Part shown: one piece after another, positions 37,212-46,680 of the stretch
Layout of the letters: every line of letters starts with the position of its first letter
How positions within the stretch are numbered: position 1 is the stretch's first letter
NCBI RefSeq assembly: GCF_021134715.1
Contig: NC_060025.1
Span: 8,494,001 to 8,558,000 of the forward strand
DNA: 64,000 bases
Source of the DNA: Daphnia pulex
Lineage: Eukaryota; Arthropoda; Branchiopoda; Diplostraca; Daphniidae
Direction of reading: 5' to 3'
Notes under the pieces: model-generated
Database searches by the model: none
The model's input: the letters and a program-made list of their open reading frames with translations, nothing else
What the model was told of the DNA's origin: nothing
Position numbers and translations under genes: made by a program

Positions 37212-37530
37212 CCCAAGGCGCTGAATTTCGTTCAATCGGAAATATCGAGAAGAAGAATAACACACTGGAACAGGTTTTCACACGGCGTGAATGATTTTAA
37301 AATAACGACACGAAATTTGTTTTAGCAAAGAATTTGGTCGAGCCCGAACAAAGAAGGGGGGTGAGGGCTGCTGCTCTGGGTTTTTGGATAGAAATATGGC
37401 AATGTTGCCTTTTGTCTGCGTGAAACGTGTGTGTGCTGTATATGGGGGGCTGATGTGCGTGCGGGAGTGCTGGCGAGGAGAAAACTTTCGACGTTGTGCT
37501 CAGTCGGAGACGAGCAGTCGCTCTGTGAAA
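37212..37530 (-). other. Predicted untranslated first exon of IP6K copy 2
   Basis: Parallel to the copy 1 leader. It contains no ATG on the minus strand, shares GCAACATTGCCAT and the start-side block at 37503-37528 (plus-strand CGGAGACGAGCAGTCGCTCT), and ends in a consensus donor. The rest has diverged strongly. An 11-G run sits upstream at 37708-37718. Confidence 0.5.
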
Positions 37531-37718
37531 GGAATCACGCCACCTTACCCGAATATATACGAACGCTCCTTCCCTTCCTCTTCTGGTTTTTCACGCAACC
37601 CACCACCCTTCCAGTCCCGCGAAAAAAGTAAGCCAAAATCCTTGGGTACATTCACAAAAACATATAAGAGATGGGAGGGGGGTCAGGTGGGGTGGAGTAT
37701 AGAGTCAGGGGGGGGGGG

Positions 37719-39819
37719 TCCTTCTGCCTAGGGGGAGACTGCACGCGCAGACGCAATCAAACTGGTATGTATAAAATAATCGTGTCCCGGGTTTTTCACG
37801 AAATACTTTTAATTTTGTTTCTTTACTTTCTCGTCGTGAATAAAAGAACGATATCTTATGTAACGATCGAATTAAAATTGAATCAATTAAAAAACTTCAA
37901 TTTATTAATTTTTAATTAAAAGTGGAAAAATTTATAGGAACGTTCGTCTGACATGTGTAAAAAAAACTAGATTCAAGGTTGATTACTATCTGGGATTTAA
38001 TTGATTTTCAAAGCGCGCGGATGGCGACGGTTTGGCGCGGATGCGATAAAAGGCGGAAGATTATTTGCCCTGCTGCCCGGAATCGTTAAGCGTGTAATAT
38101 TCTCGTCAGCGCAAGTCGCCCGAAATGTGCTGAAATGATGGTTGACATGTTACACACGAGTGTCTCTCCTAGCTTCTGTATCTATAAAAAAGTTACTACT
38201 ACCTGGTTCATTAATATTATCTGGGTTTTTGAGCTGACGCCCTTGAGACAAGCTCAGTGAACTTCTTTCGTTTATTTTTAAAAAAAGATGCGGAAAAGTC
38301 GGAAATAATTTTTTGGCTCCAGCCAAATTAGATCATAGATAAACCGGTAATATTCGTCATGCTAGATAGACGTGTTTCAGATGATAGTATCTATCAAAGG
38401 ACGTAATATCAAATCGGTTTGCCGCATCACGTACGCAACGGTTACATCACACCTGAATAGGTGTCGGTGAGCCAACAGCAGAGTAGATAATTATTCTGAA
38501 TTCATTTGCTGTTTCCTAATTCATTTGACTTCAATTCCCTACCGAGTAAATTCGATTTTTCTATGTTCAGTTTTAGTTTTTCAACATTTCCCATAGATGC
38601 ATATTTAGCATAGATAACGGCTGACGTAGAAATCGAGGGATATTGCGTAATCAACCACGACATCAACGGACGGGAGCCAAATGCCTGCAGGATGTTTATA
38701 ATACAGCATTGGAAACCGGAGCCTATCGAATCGGATTTTCCTTATACAGACACACACACCACAACAACCCAGATTGGCACCGTTTAAATTAACCAAATCG
38801 ACTCCAGCAGCAGCAGCGGATTCTCTCATTTCATCCATCTCCGAGCGGTGGTCCAAATAATCAGAGTCTGCAAAAGAGATATCGCCTATCATTTTATATA
38901 TAATTCATCCGATATTCTACAACTAAGACATCTTTCCCCGAATTGTTTTGTCAGCGCCAAATTTTCCAGTCAAGACAGGGATCACTGATAGTTCCAGGAA
39001 TGATGTGCTGCGTCGATTGACCATATCCGACGCATGCTGCTGATTGTTGTTATGTCTGTCTCTTTTGGAAACGTGCAAGTCGCGTGACTGGGGCACCCAA
39101 CTAAGTCGCCAGCGTATGTAGTTTAACGATCAAGTAACTTTAAATCTAAAGAGTCGAGGTGGAGTGGTTTAAAGTGTATGTCGGACATTGTTTTGTTCAC
39201 GCAGCAGCAGTCACCGTAATTTATTTATTAGCATGCAAGTTGGAAGTCAGCCCAGCATAAAATTGATGTTGCCCATTTAGAATAAAAAGCCTTCCAGCGG
39301 AGGATCGATCGGCTGTGCTGCTGCTGGATGTGCTGGTGGGAGAGAAATACATGTGTCGGCTGACTCTCCGCCTGCGGATGAGTCTCTATAACAGTTGGCG
39401 TGTTTTATATACCAGGCCGGAATAGCCAAACAGCTCATGCGAGGGTTTACTTTACACGTCGTCAACAATAACTAATAAAATAAGGGAAATATGAAAATAA
39501 CAAAATAAATTGTATTGAAATACGTTTAGCATAATCAGGATTTAAAAATAAATAAATATGATGGAATCGTGTCGATAAGAAAACCGACGACATTTGCTGA
39601 CGTCCGAATGAATTGGTGCGTAAAAACTAGTAAAGTGGGATGACGTAATACCGATTGAAACGGATCTACATAGCGTAGGATGTGGGCATATTATATGAGA
39701 TCACATTCACAATTTGATACATTACGTACGCATCTTCTGAAAGCAAACACAACGAGTCACCGACCCTTCTGAATAGCGCAGTGAGAAAACAAGACTATCA
39801 TCATCGTTCGGTCGAGATC
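37719..39819. other. Intergenic, upstream of IP6K copy 2
   Basis: Mostly without features. One minus-strand segment, 38867-38781, looks like a coding exon: acceptor TCTTTTGCAG, an open frame encoding DSDYLDHRSEMDEMRESAA followed by an alanine-rich part, and a GT donor. A TATATAAAA box on the minus strand near 39411-39403 could belong to the same unit. No family is recognised and no further exon was found, so this is only a candidate. Confidence 0.3.
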
Positions 39820-40114
39820 CTGACGGAGCATCTCGGAATAACAGCATGAACGGAGATGGGCGGAGTAGGCTAGTTTGCTTGGTACAAGCGAAGATGAAAG
39901 CATCGCTTTCAAATAGGACGCCAATTTCGGGTAAAAATATACCACGAAGCTGCAAGGGACTATGAGTAATAACAGCCTTGTTTTTCGTTTACTTTTAGGC
40001 TTAATTGTCTTTTTAGTAACTTGCAAGCCTGGATGTTTATTTTATTTCATGGCACAACATTAAATAATACATTCGGTCGACAATATCATATTTTCATATG
40101 CATCATATTTGACT
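39820..40114. repeat. Second inverted-duplication block, right copy
   Basis: Reverse complement of 7094-7375, with short extra segments (for example an added AATTAAGC near 40000 and an extra block near 39868). It confirms that the inverted duplication originally reached beyond the Spätzle pair. Confidence 0.85.
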
Positions 40115-40458
40115 AAAAATGTTATTCAACCATATTTATAGATTTAACCAGATTTAACTGCTTTAAAAAAATCGAATGAGTGTTTGAAACATTTTATTAG
40201 CAACAAGTAGAATTGGCAACACCGGTTCCAATCTGATACAAGTTCGTCTGCTGACCGCAGCTTCCGGCCGCCAAAAATCACGTCGGAGTGGCCATCGATT
40301 CGAAGTCTACTTTGCCTGTGTTGGTAGGGCTTTTATTTCATCGATACACATTTTATAATTTATGAAGAAGCTCATCAATTGTAGTTGAAAGATTAAACTT
40401 AGAATTGCTACCAGTGTAGTGAGCATTTGCAACACAATTTCGGGCAACTTATGTAGAA

Positions 40459-41094
40459 ATGAGCCATGGTTCTTTCACCTGCATTGGATTTTCACAATCT
40501 TTCCATACTGAAAGAGAGACTCTACAGGTAAATTTTTCCTTGTGGACCTTTGCCTGTTCAATGTTACACCATGTCACACAATCCCTTAGCTAAAAAAATG
40601 CCACAATATTAAAAAAAACTGGAAGTCTAGGCTTCCCAATAACGGTGTGACTGTTGCAGTCGTTTCTACTTGATGAAGAATCCAGTGAATAGCCAGTGTC
40701 TGATGAAGGGGACCCAAGCAAGGTACACCAACACTAGTCTATACTGAAACTTGACATTAACAACTGAATTTTTCATCTTATTAAAGATTATCCCGAAAGA
40801 AATGGAGAAACATAGACCCAAGTCAACAGTGAAAAGGAATGTCCCAGATATTTACACCCCTGATATTGCTACGCCATCAAAACAAAACGTTTATCAGCAT
40901 TCACTTATACTGGAGTAAATATCTATATTTTACTTGGAATTCCCATTAAAAGTGAAACATATTTATCCTTTTTTCGTTGCCTTTTTAGGAACAATGTGTT
41001 GATATTTTACTACAACTGCATCTGAATTTGAAAGAAGTTCTCCACGCGGACGACCGTTCGACCGAGAAGTCATCGTCGAAGATTTTACACAAAG
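40459..41094 (+). pseudogene. 5' exons of an unrecognised plus-strand gene, apparently broken
   Basis: Four exons fit together with matching phases and good splice sites: 40459-40527 (start ATG, MSHGSFTCIGFSQSFH), 40660-40722, 40787-40888 and 40989-41094. The second exon has an in-frame TAG in an otherwise acidic reading frame (LLDEESSE, stop, PVSDEGDPSK). The third encodes EKHRPKSTVKRNVPDIYTP, the fourth EQCVDILLQLHLNLKEVLH. No family is recognised. The frame is open at the 41094 donor, but the next 3 kb contain the inverted Spätzle pair. More exon-like sequence on the same strand appears at 43.9-44.5 kb. The simplest reading is a gene interrupted by the Spätzle-bearing segment and now decaying; a real TAG-bypassing splice form is not excluded. 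Confidence 0.45.
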
Positions 41095-41386
41095 GTATGA
41101 ACATTTCTTTTCAATCCCATTGCATGACCCCTGTTGATTTTAGTGGTAGTGCACACGTTACATGCGAAACGAGAATCTCTTCTCATTGTTAGACGATTCT
41201 GATAATTACGAAAATTCGTGCAATCGTCGAATCTTATAAAACATTGACATGTCTTACGTCTGAACTGTTAGGGCCTTTGCATTTTATCTACAAAACAAAC
41301 GCCCTAAAAAAATTATTTGGAGTCGAAATTATGTAGCAAAAATCCATATTCTTTATTGTGATATTTATGTAGTCATAATTTAAACT

Positions 41387-42120
41387 TTAAAGGTGAAAAG
41401 CTCCAACGACGCATCCGCACGATCCGGGCAACTTGAATTTTTCAATGGCGAAAGGGAAGGTGTAGTCTTTTGGGTTGTAGACCAAGAAGCGATGGAAAAT
41501 ATTTTTCTGGACGCACTTGGACTCGTAGCAGGACGGGACCAAGGGGCAGGTGGTGCCCACGACCACGTCGCATTCTTCAATTCGAGCAGTTTGCGTGTAC
41601 TTGATGCCGTAAGACTCGACGCCGTTGACGATGGTCCGCCACTTGCCGTCGACGTTGATGGCCCGGAAAGGACGGACGTAATCGGTGGAACTCGGGCAAA
41701 GGTAAACCTCGTCGTTCAACTTGTCCAGTCCGTCGACTGAATTCTCAGTGTTGGCCAGTTTGTCCTTGTAGAAAGCTACGACGGCTTGGTAGTGTTGGTC
41801 CAGGGCTTGTTGCACTTCGTGTTGGGGATATTCAGAGTCTTCCAGGCACCAGGACTTGGTCGTGTTTTTGGCGCAGTGCGGAATCTCGACGTATTCGTAC
41901 TTTGGCTGGGCACCGTAGGGAGGAGGAGCTTTATAGTGGCTGGGCTCAGGATCGGAGAAAACGCCAATCACTATCAGCGAAGCGATAATCTGGGTTTTTA
42001 AAAAAGATTAATCATTCGTAGGCGTTCTTTTTACGGAAAACATTGACATACGAATAATATTTCTCTATTAAAAACAATCAGAAACAAAACCAAACAACTT
42101 ACAGCCAATTTGATGGACAT
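41387..42120 (-). CDS. spz: Spätzle-like secreted cystine-knot protein B, copy 2
   Basis: Two coding exons on the minus strand, 42120-42103 and 41989-41387, encode 206 residues. It is almost identical to B1: the visible changes are conservative (T to A at the end of exon 1, M to I in the signal peptide, E to G and I to V before the first domain cysteine). The frame is intact with the signal peptide, the Spätzle core (RPFRAINVDGKWRTIVNG, YTQTARIEEC, ESKCVQK, KLPGSCGCVVG) and the same missing cysteine (NPKD). A TATAAAAAG box at 42210-42202 and a TCAGTC initiator at 42179-42174 lie upstream. This is expected to be a functional duplicate of B1. Confidence 0.9.
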
Positions 42121-42699
42121 TCTGTTAACCAGTGTTAAATATTTTATTTGTTTCAGTTATCTGCTTTGAACACGACTGATTCAAAAAACAAACCAGGCAA
42201 ACTTTTTATACAAATTGTGTCTTCATTGCTGCGTATGTTGCACCCTTTCCGTTCTGATTGGCTGACCATCTCTATTTACGCGCGATAGGTAGAAATGAGG
42301 TGAACCGCAATTTACCTAAACCAATTTTATTTTATAATTAAATCCGTTATGCAATGCTGATGGAGTAATTCAAATTATTTAGTGTGGAAATAAATTTGAC
42401 GCGAAATCAACTAATTGTAGAGTTGTTGTGGTAATTGAGTTTCTTTCAATGACAATTGCAGCTTCCATTCGAAATCTAAAGGAAAGTGAGTTCGTTCAGG
42501 TGAGAATAGGTTTACCACGAGTGAAACTGAAATTAAGTAAACTCGACCGTCTGAATGCAATTGAGGGCATTTTTCACTGAATTGGTGGAGACGTATAAAA
42601 AACCCTCGTCCTTTGACTAATCTGCATCAGTTTGCAACTGACAATCAACAGTACAGCTTGTTAATTCGCACAGTTGCGTTCACGAAAAGCACAATCGAA
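42121..42699. promoter_or_regulatory. Divergent promoter region between Spätzle B2 and A2
   Basis: Both promoters keep their TATA and initiator. For B2 (minus) these are TATAAAAAG at 42210-42202 and TCAGTC at 42179-42174. For A2 (plus) they are TATAAAAAA at 42594-42602 and TCAGTT at 42627-42632. Spacing is about 33-35 bp in each case. The middle part aligns with the left-hand intergenic region but carries small indels. Confidence 0.75.
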
Positions 42700-43591
42700 A
42701 TGAAAACTGTTATAGTAAGTAATAGTTTAATCGCAAACAAAACCATTTGGGATTCATTTATTCTGTAATCGAATGTTGATGAACCTCTTTAACGTCATCC
42801 TAATTTCACCATTTTTTAACATTTACAGTTATGCATCTGTGCCATCTTGCTTGCTGGAGTGTTTGCCGATCCAGAGGCAGCTGCTGAGCCCCAGCAATAT
42901 CCCAAACCAGCCTATCCAGCAGCTTATGGCCAGAAGTACAACAATTACTGCAACCCGCGAAAGGCACCAACCTGCGCCAAAACCGGCACTGAAACTTTTT
43001 GTCTGAAAGACACCGAATATCCGGAGAAAGAGGTCAAGGTATTAAGTTTAGTTCTCACTTTGATTCACTTCTCAAACTGTTTCATTTACTTTTGTCTTAT
43101 TGATTTCGACTCAGTACGCCATCGAATACGACCCGTTGGTGCTGAAGAAATACGCAGATGTTGCCGATCAGTCGGCCGATAATTTGGTCGATGGACTGAC
43201 CTCTTTGGCTGAGGCGCACTTCGACTACTCCAACTACAAAGGGAAATTCTTCGAGAAGGGCCACTGGTCTGGTGACGAGGGATACATCTGCCCTAGCGAC
43301 GTCGTTTATGCTCGCCCACTCCGAGCAGTGAATGTCGATGGAGAATGGCGGGTCATCGTCCAAGAAAACGCCTGGCCCGGATACACCCAGACTCAACGCG
43401 TCGAAACTTGTTTGTTCCCCGGTGCATCTTGTCGCACCTTGGCCCCTTGTTTCGGCAGCAAATGTCTGCAAAAATTTGTTTACCAGCGGATGCTTTCCTT
43501 CGATCCCTGCGATCCCCAGAAGGGAATCTTCATCGACATCTACAAGTTGCCATCAGCCTGCTCTTGCCACATTCCCGGTAAACTCCACTGA
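42700..43591 (+). CDS. spz: Spätzle-like secreted cystine-knot protein A, copy 2
   Basis: Three coding exons, 42700-42714, 42829-43038 and 43115-43591, encode 233 residues with exon lengths identical to A1 (15, 210 and 477 nt). Visible differences from A1 include S to C and H to D around the signal peptide, D to E after the second intron, K to T before LFPGASC and Y to F in CLQKFVYQ. All knot cysteines and the DIYKLPSACSCHIPG end are kept. Intron 2 is nearly identical to that of A1, pointing to recent duplication or gene conversion. The expected role is the same as A1, a secreted Toll-type ligand. Confidence 0.9.
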
Positions 43592-43914
43592 CTAAATTAA
43601 TTTTTCCAAATGAAATTCCATCGTGATGTTCATTTAATTTTAAACTGTCATGTGGACCTTACGATGATAACTTAACTAACACTTTTCTTAAAATAACATA
43701 ACTTGAATCTATCAATTTGAAATTCTGCTCTTGTATTTCATTTGGTTGAAATGTGAAATCTGAAGAATATTATTACCAAATCATACAGAGAAATTTCAGA
43801 ATAAAAATGGATAAGATTGGGCTTCCACAAAAGAAAACTTTTTAAATATTTTGTCGTTGAAATTGAATTGAAAGAAATAATTTGCCTATTGTTAGAGGAA
43901 TTCCAATCTTCAGC

Positions 43915-44496
43915 CTATATTTGTTGGTATCAACACTGACGATGGTTCCAAATCAGGCAACAAGATGTCACTTGAAGGACTCTCACTCAATAAGGAACGA
44001 CAACTGAGTCGTGAGATCCAGTGATTTTTGTGGATGTCTGACACTGCGGTATCGTCGGTTAGTAGCCTAGTTTTCGCCAATGTGTTTCAGGGTTAAATGG
44101 AGAAAAAATAATTTAGTTCATCGAGATTTGTTTTTTCACTGAATTGTTGACCCACTTGCGTAATAACGGATTAAATTTAAAAAAAAAAAAACCTCATATT
44201 CCATAGCACTACCACAAGATTTTTAGGTCTTTTTCAACTCGGTAATATTTAATAAAAATATCATTTTCTATGCATTTTACTGGAATTCCTCATTTCCCTT
44301 CTTAATTTCTGATTTATTTTGTTTGTAGTTTCAGACTCAATGTGAGTGACTATGTGGAAACGCTGCAGCTCCTCCTAAAAGACGCATGTCACACATCAAC
44401 AACCAGCAACAAGAGAACGGTCTAACTAAAGGCTACAAATTTCCTCGAAATCGATATTGTGCAGCAAATGTATGCTACAAATCCTGAATATTTCCG
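43915..44496 (+). pseudogene. Further exon-like fragments of the interrupted plus-strand gene
   Basis: Two open segments lie just outside the right Spätzle arm. At about 43915-44022 a frame encodes PIFVGINTDDGSKSGNKMS and more, then stops. At 44335-44496 a segment with a CAG acceptor and a CG|GTAAGT donor encodes LNVSDYVETLQLLLKDACH, then an in-frame TAA, then LEIDIVQQMYATNPEYF. The first part of the gene would be 40459-41094. The phases across 41094 to 44335 do not join directly, so at least one exon is missing or lost. No family is recognised. Confidence 0.35.
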
Positions 44497-44898
44497 GTAA
44501 GTCTTATCTGGTCCTGTAAAAAATTGCTTTAATTTGTAATGGTTTCCTATTTTCATTAAGGGCTGATGGGTTGAGCTTTTCGAAGACAAGTCTTTTATTA
44601 TTTAGTTGCTTTCAACAATGGAGCGAATAAGGAGTCAACACGATAATATTCGTAAGAGATTTTAAAAAATGTTTATTGATAGCATCCAGGATGTATTATT
44701 GATTAAGTAAGGTTATTCATATTAAAAGTCATAGTCATTCTCAGTTCAATTGTTCTTCCTCTTCGGGCCATATTTTTCCATGTCAAACTTCCTGAACCTT
44801 TTCCTCTTCTCTTTTAACCTCTTCCAGTTTCTATCTCCCTTCCAGTATCTCTCTAACCACTCCTCCGTTGCAATACTACAGATCCATTTCTTCCGGTT

Positions 44899-45693
44899 TT
44901 ACGGCAGACAACAACAAAAGAAAAACAATAGTGTATTTCTGCATATCTTTTTCCAGGAAATCTTGTTTGAAGATTTTGTGGCCTGCTTAGATGTCCGTTC
45001 TTCTTTCCCGCCACCAGTAAGACCTTCTGATTGTGGTTTTTCAGCAGCGACCGGAAGCTTTGGAGCCCCAGCGGAAGTCGCCTTGGACGAAGATATTTCC
45101 GGTACCGTGGACGGTTTACCTAAAGCCTCTGCTGGTCTGGCTACAGAGTTTGGGGCAACAGCCGGTACAATTATTGGTGGTATCGGTGCCGCTTGGGTCC
45201 GTCTGGCCGGAAGAGAACTGGCGGAAGTTGCAGGGCCACTCTGTGTAGGGGCCGATCCAGGTGTCACCGGTATTACCGCAGACGGTTGACGCGGAGGTAC
45301 TGCCGGTCGGGCTGCAGAGTTTGTGGTGACTACAGGTTCAGTTTTTGGCGGAATTGGAGCCGGTCCGTTCGATCTGGCCGAAAAGAGACTCTTGGAAGTT
45401 GCAGGGCTTTTTTGTGAAGAGGATGATCCCTGACTGACCGGAGTAACTGATTCAGATGTTGCTTTTATTGGAGACGGTTTAACCGGAGCTGACGGTTTGT
45501 CTTCAGATGCTGAGCCGACAGGTTCCGTTTTGGGGGAAGCGGGAGCCACTTTAGGTCTGGGAGGAGCCGGAATCATTTTCTTAGTAGAAATTAGGCTGGC
45601 AATTTGGGCTGGCTTTACCGGAATCTTTTTGGGATCTGGTAATGATGGTAAATTTGCCGGTGGTGGCGTAGGTGAATCATTACTTTTTTTCAT
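44899..45693 (-). CDS. Proline/serine/alanine-rich low-complexity protein, unknown function
   Basis: A single uninterrupted minus-strand frame of 264 residues starting MKKSNDSPTPPPANLPSL. It is rich in P, S, A and K, and contains two imperfect tandem repeats of about 57 residues: one opens PVSQGSSSSQKSPATSKS, the other PVTPGSAPTQSGPATSAS, and both contain (P)API-PP and NS-ARPA. Several PxxP and PPxP strings could bind SH3-type domains. The last 20 residues change to a hydrophobic, cysteine-rich end (LLFFFCCCLP), which might be a lipidated or membrane-associated tail, or a frame continuing into intron sequence. No homologue is recognised. A TATATA box upstream on the minus strand (near 45745) is compatible with a start here. 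The long open frame in a compositionally odd region could also be chance, but the tandem protein repeat argues for coding. Confidence 0.5.
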   Translation of the reverse strand: MKKSNDSPTPPPANLPSLPDPKKIPVKPAQIASLISTKKMIPAPPRPKVAPASPKTEPVGSASEDKPSAPVKPSPIKATSESVTPVSQGSSSSQKSPATSKSLFSARSNGPAPIPPKTEPVVTTNSAARPAVPPRQPSAVIPVTPGSAPTQSGPATSASSLPARRTQAAPIPPIIVPAVAPNSVARPAEALGKPSTVPEISSSKATSAGAPKLPVAAEKPQSEGLTGGGKEERTSKQATKSSNKISWKKICRNTLLFFFCCCLP

Positions 45694-46680
45694 TTTTGTT
45701 TAGTAATCTCTTTAGTATTTAATGTTACTGTCTTCTTCATCATATATAGAGGAGAACATCCGTTAGAAATCTCGCAAGATTTCAAACACACTCTATTTTA
45801 AAAATTATTAACATAATTTCATTAAATGTCTTTACAAAAATAAGTTTTCAGTTAATATCATGTATTTTCAAATATTGTTCAAACATAGTAAGTGAGCAAT
45901 TTTTGTGGTAATAATATAATTACCTAACTTCCGATCTCATAAAACGAAGACTCGAAATGGCAACGTCACAGTATGGCGATGTACAGTACTGAGTACTTAC
46001 AGTTTCAGAATACAGAGCACAGGGTGCAGTGCTGATGCTGCGAAAGATAGTGAAAGCATGATTAACAAGTCAGGAATCTAAATTTTAGGGCTAAGGAAAA
46101 AAAAGTCTAGAACGGTCGTTGTTAGTCATTTGATCTTTATAATCTGTAGGGAGAAATTGTAAAGTTCATTTAAGTTTGACGTTTGCATATTGTACCTCAT
46201 TAGATTCTTGTTAATCACGAAGGTAACAAATTAATGATCATTTACGTTGGAAACTGATGGGTTTTAACTCTTAATCATATTGCTACCATAGACTATAACG
46301 TGTTGCTATGTCTACCACGGTTACCTAGGTTACGTATAGTCGCCCTCCAGCAAATTTATTCTGCTCTTCTCTTTTTGTCCACCCTTTTTAGTTTTCTGGT
46401 TCTCTGGACGACGGTCGAGTAATCTCGAGTTCTCGACGCGTCTTCTTCCCCTTTCCCAGGGTCAACAGTTTTATCCCAGCGCCGAAGAAGAGAAGAGTTG
46501 ACGCAGCTGGAACATTTCATAATTGAACCCTTCTTTTTGTATTCCAATTTGGGTAGCTTGGACTGTTCTGAATGTGAGTATTCTGAGCTGTAGTCTTGGA
46601 AATCGTATTAACATTATTGATGGAAATCAACAAGGCAAATTACTAATCTTAAAACTTGAATAGTTAATGAAAAATCCATT
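45694..46680. other. Intergenic, no gene seen
   Basis: AT-rich sequence between the divergent proline-rich ORF and the LRR gene. It should hold both promoters, but no TATA plus initiator pair was found for the LRR gene. Confidence 0.45.

Larger units (their letters stand above)
41318..43640. repeat. Right arm of inverted segmental duplication (Spätzle pair)
   Basis: Reverse-orientation copy of 1485-3798 with both genes, introns and promoters. It lacks the 86-bp-TIR element found beside the left arm: sequence after GTTCATTTAATT is different here, so the outer boundary of homology is sharp. Confidence 0.9.
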
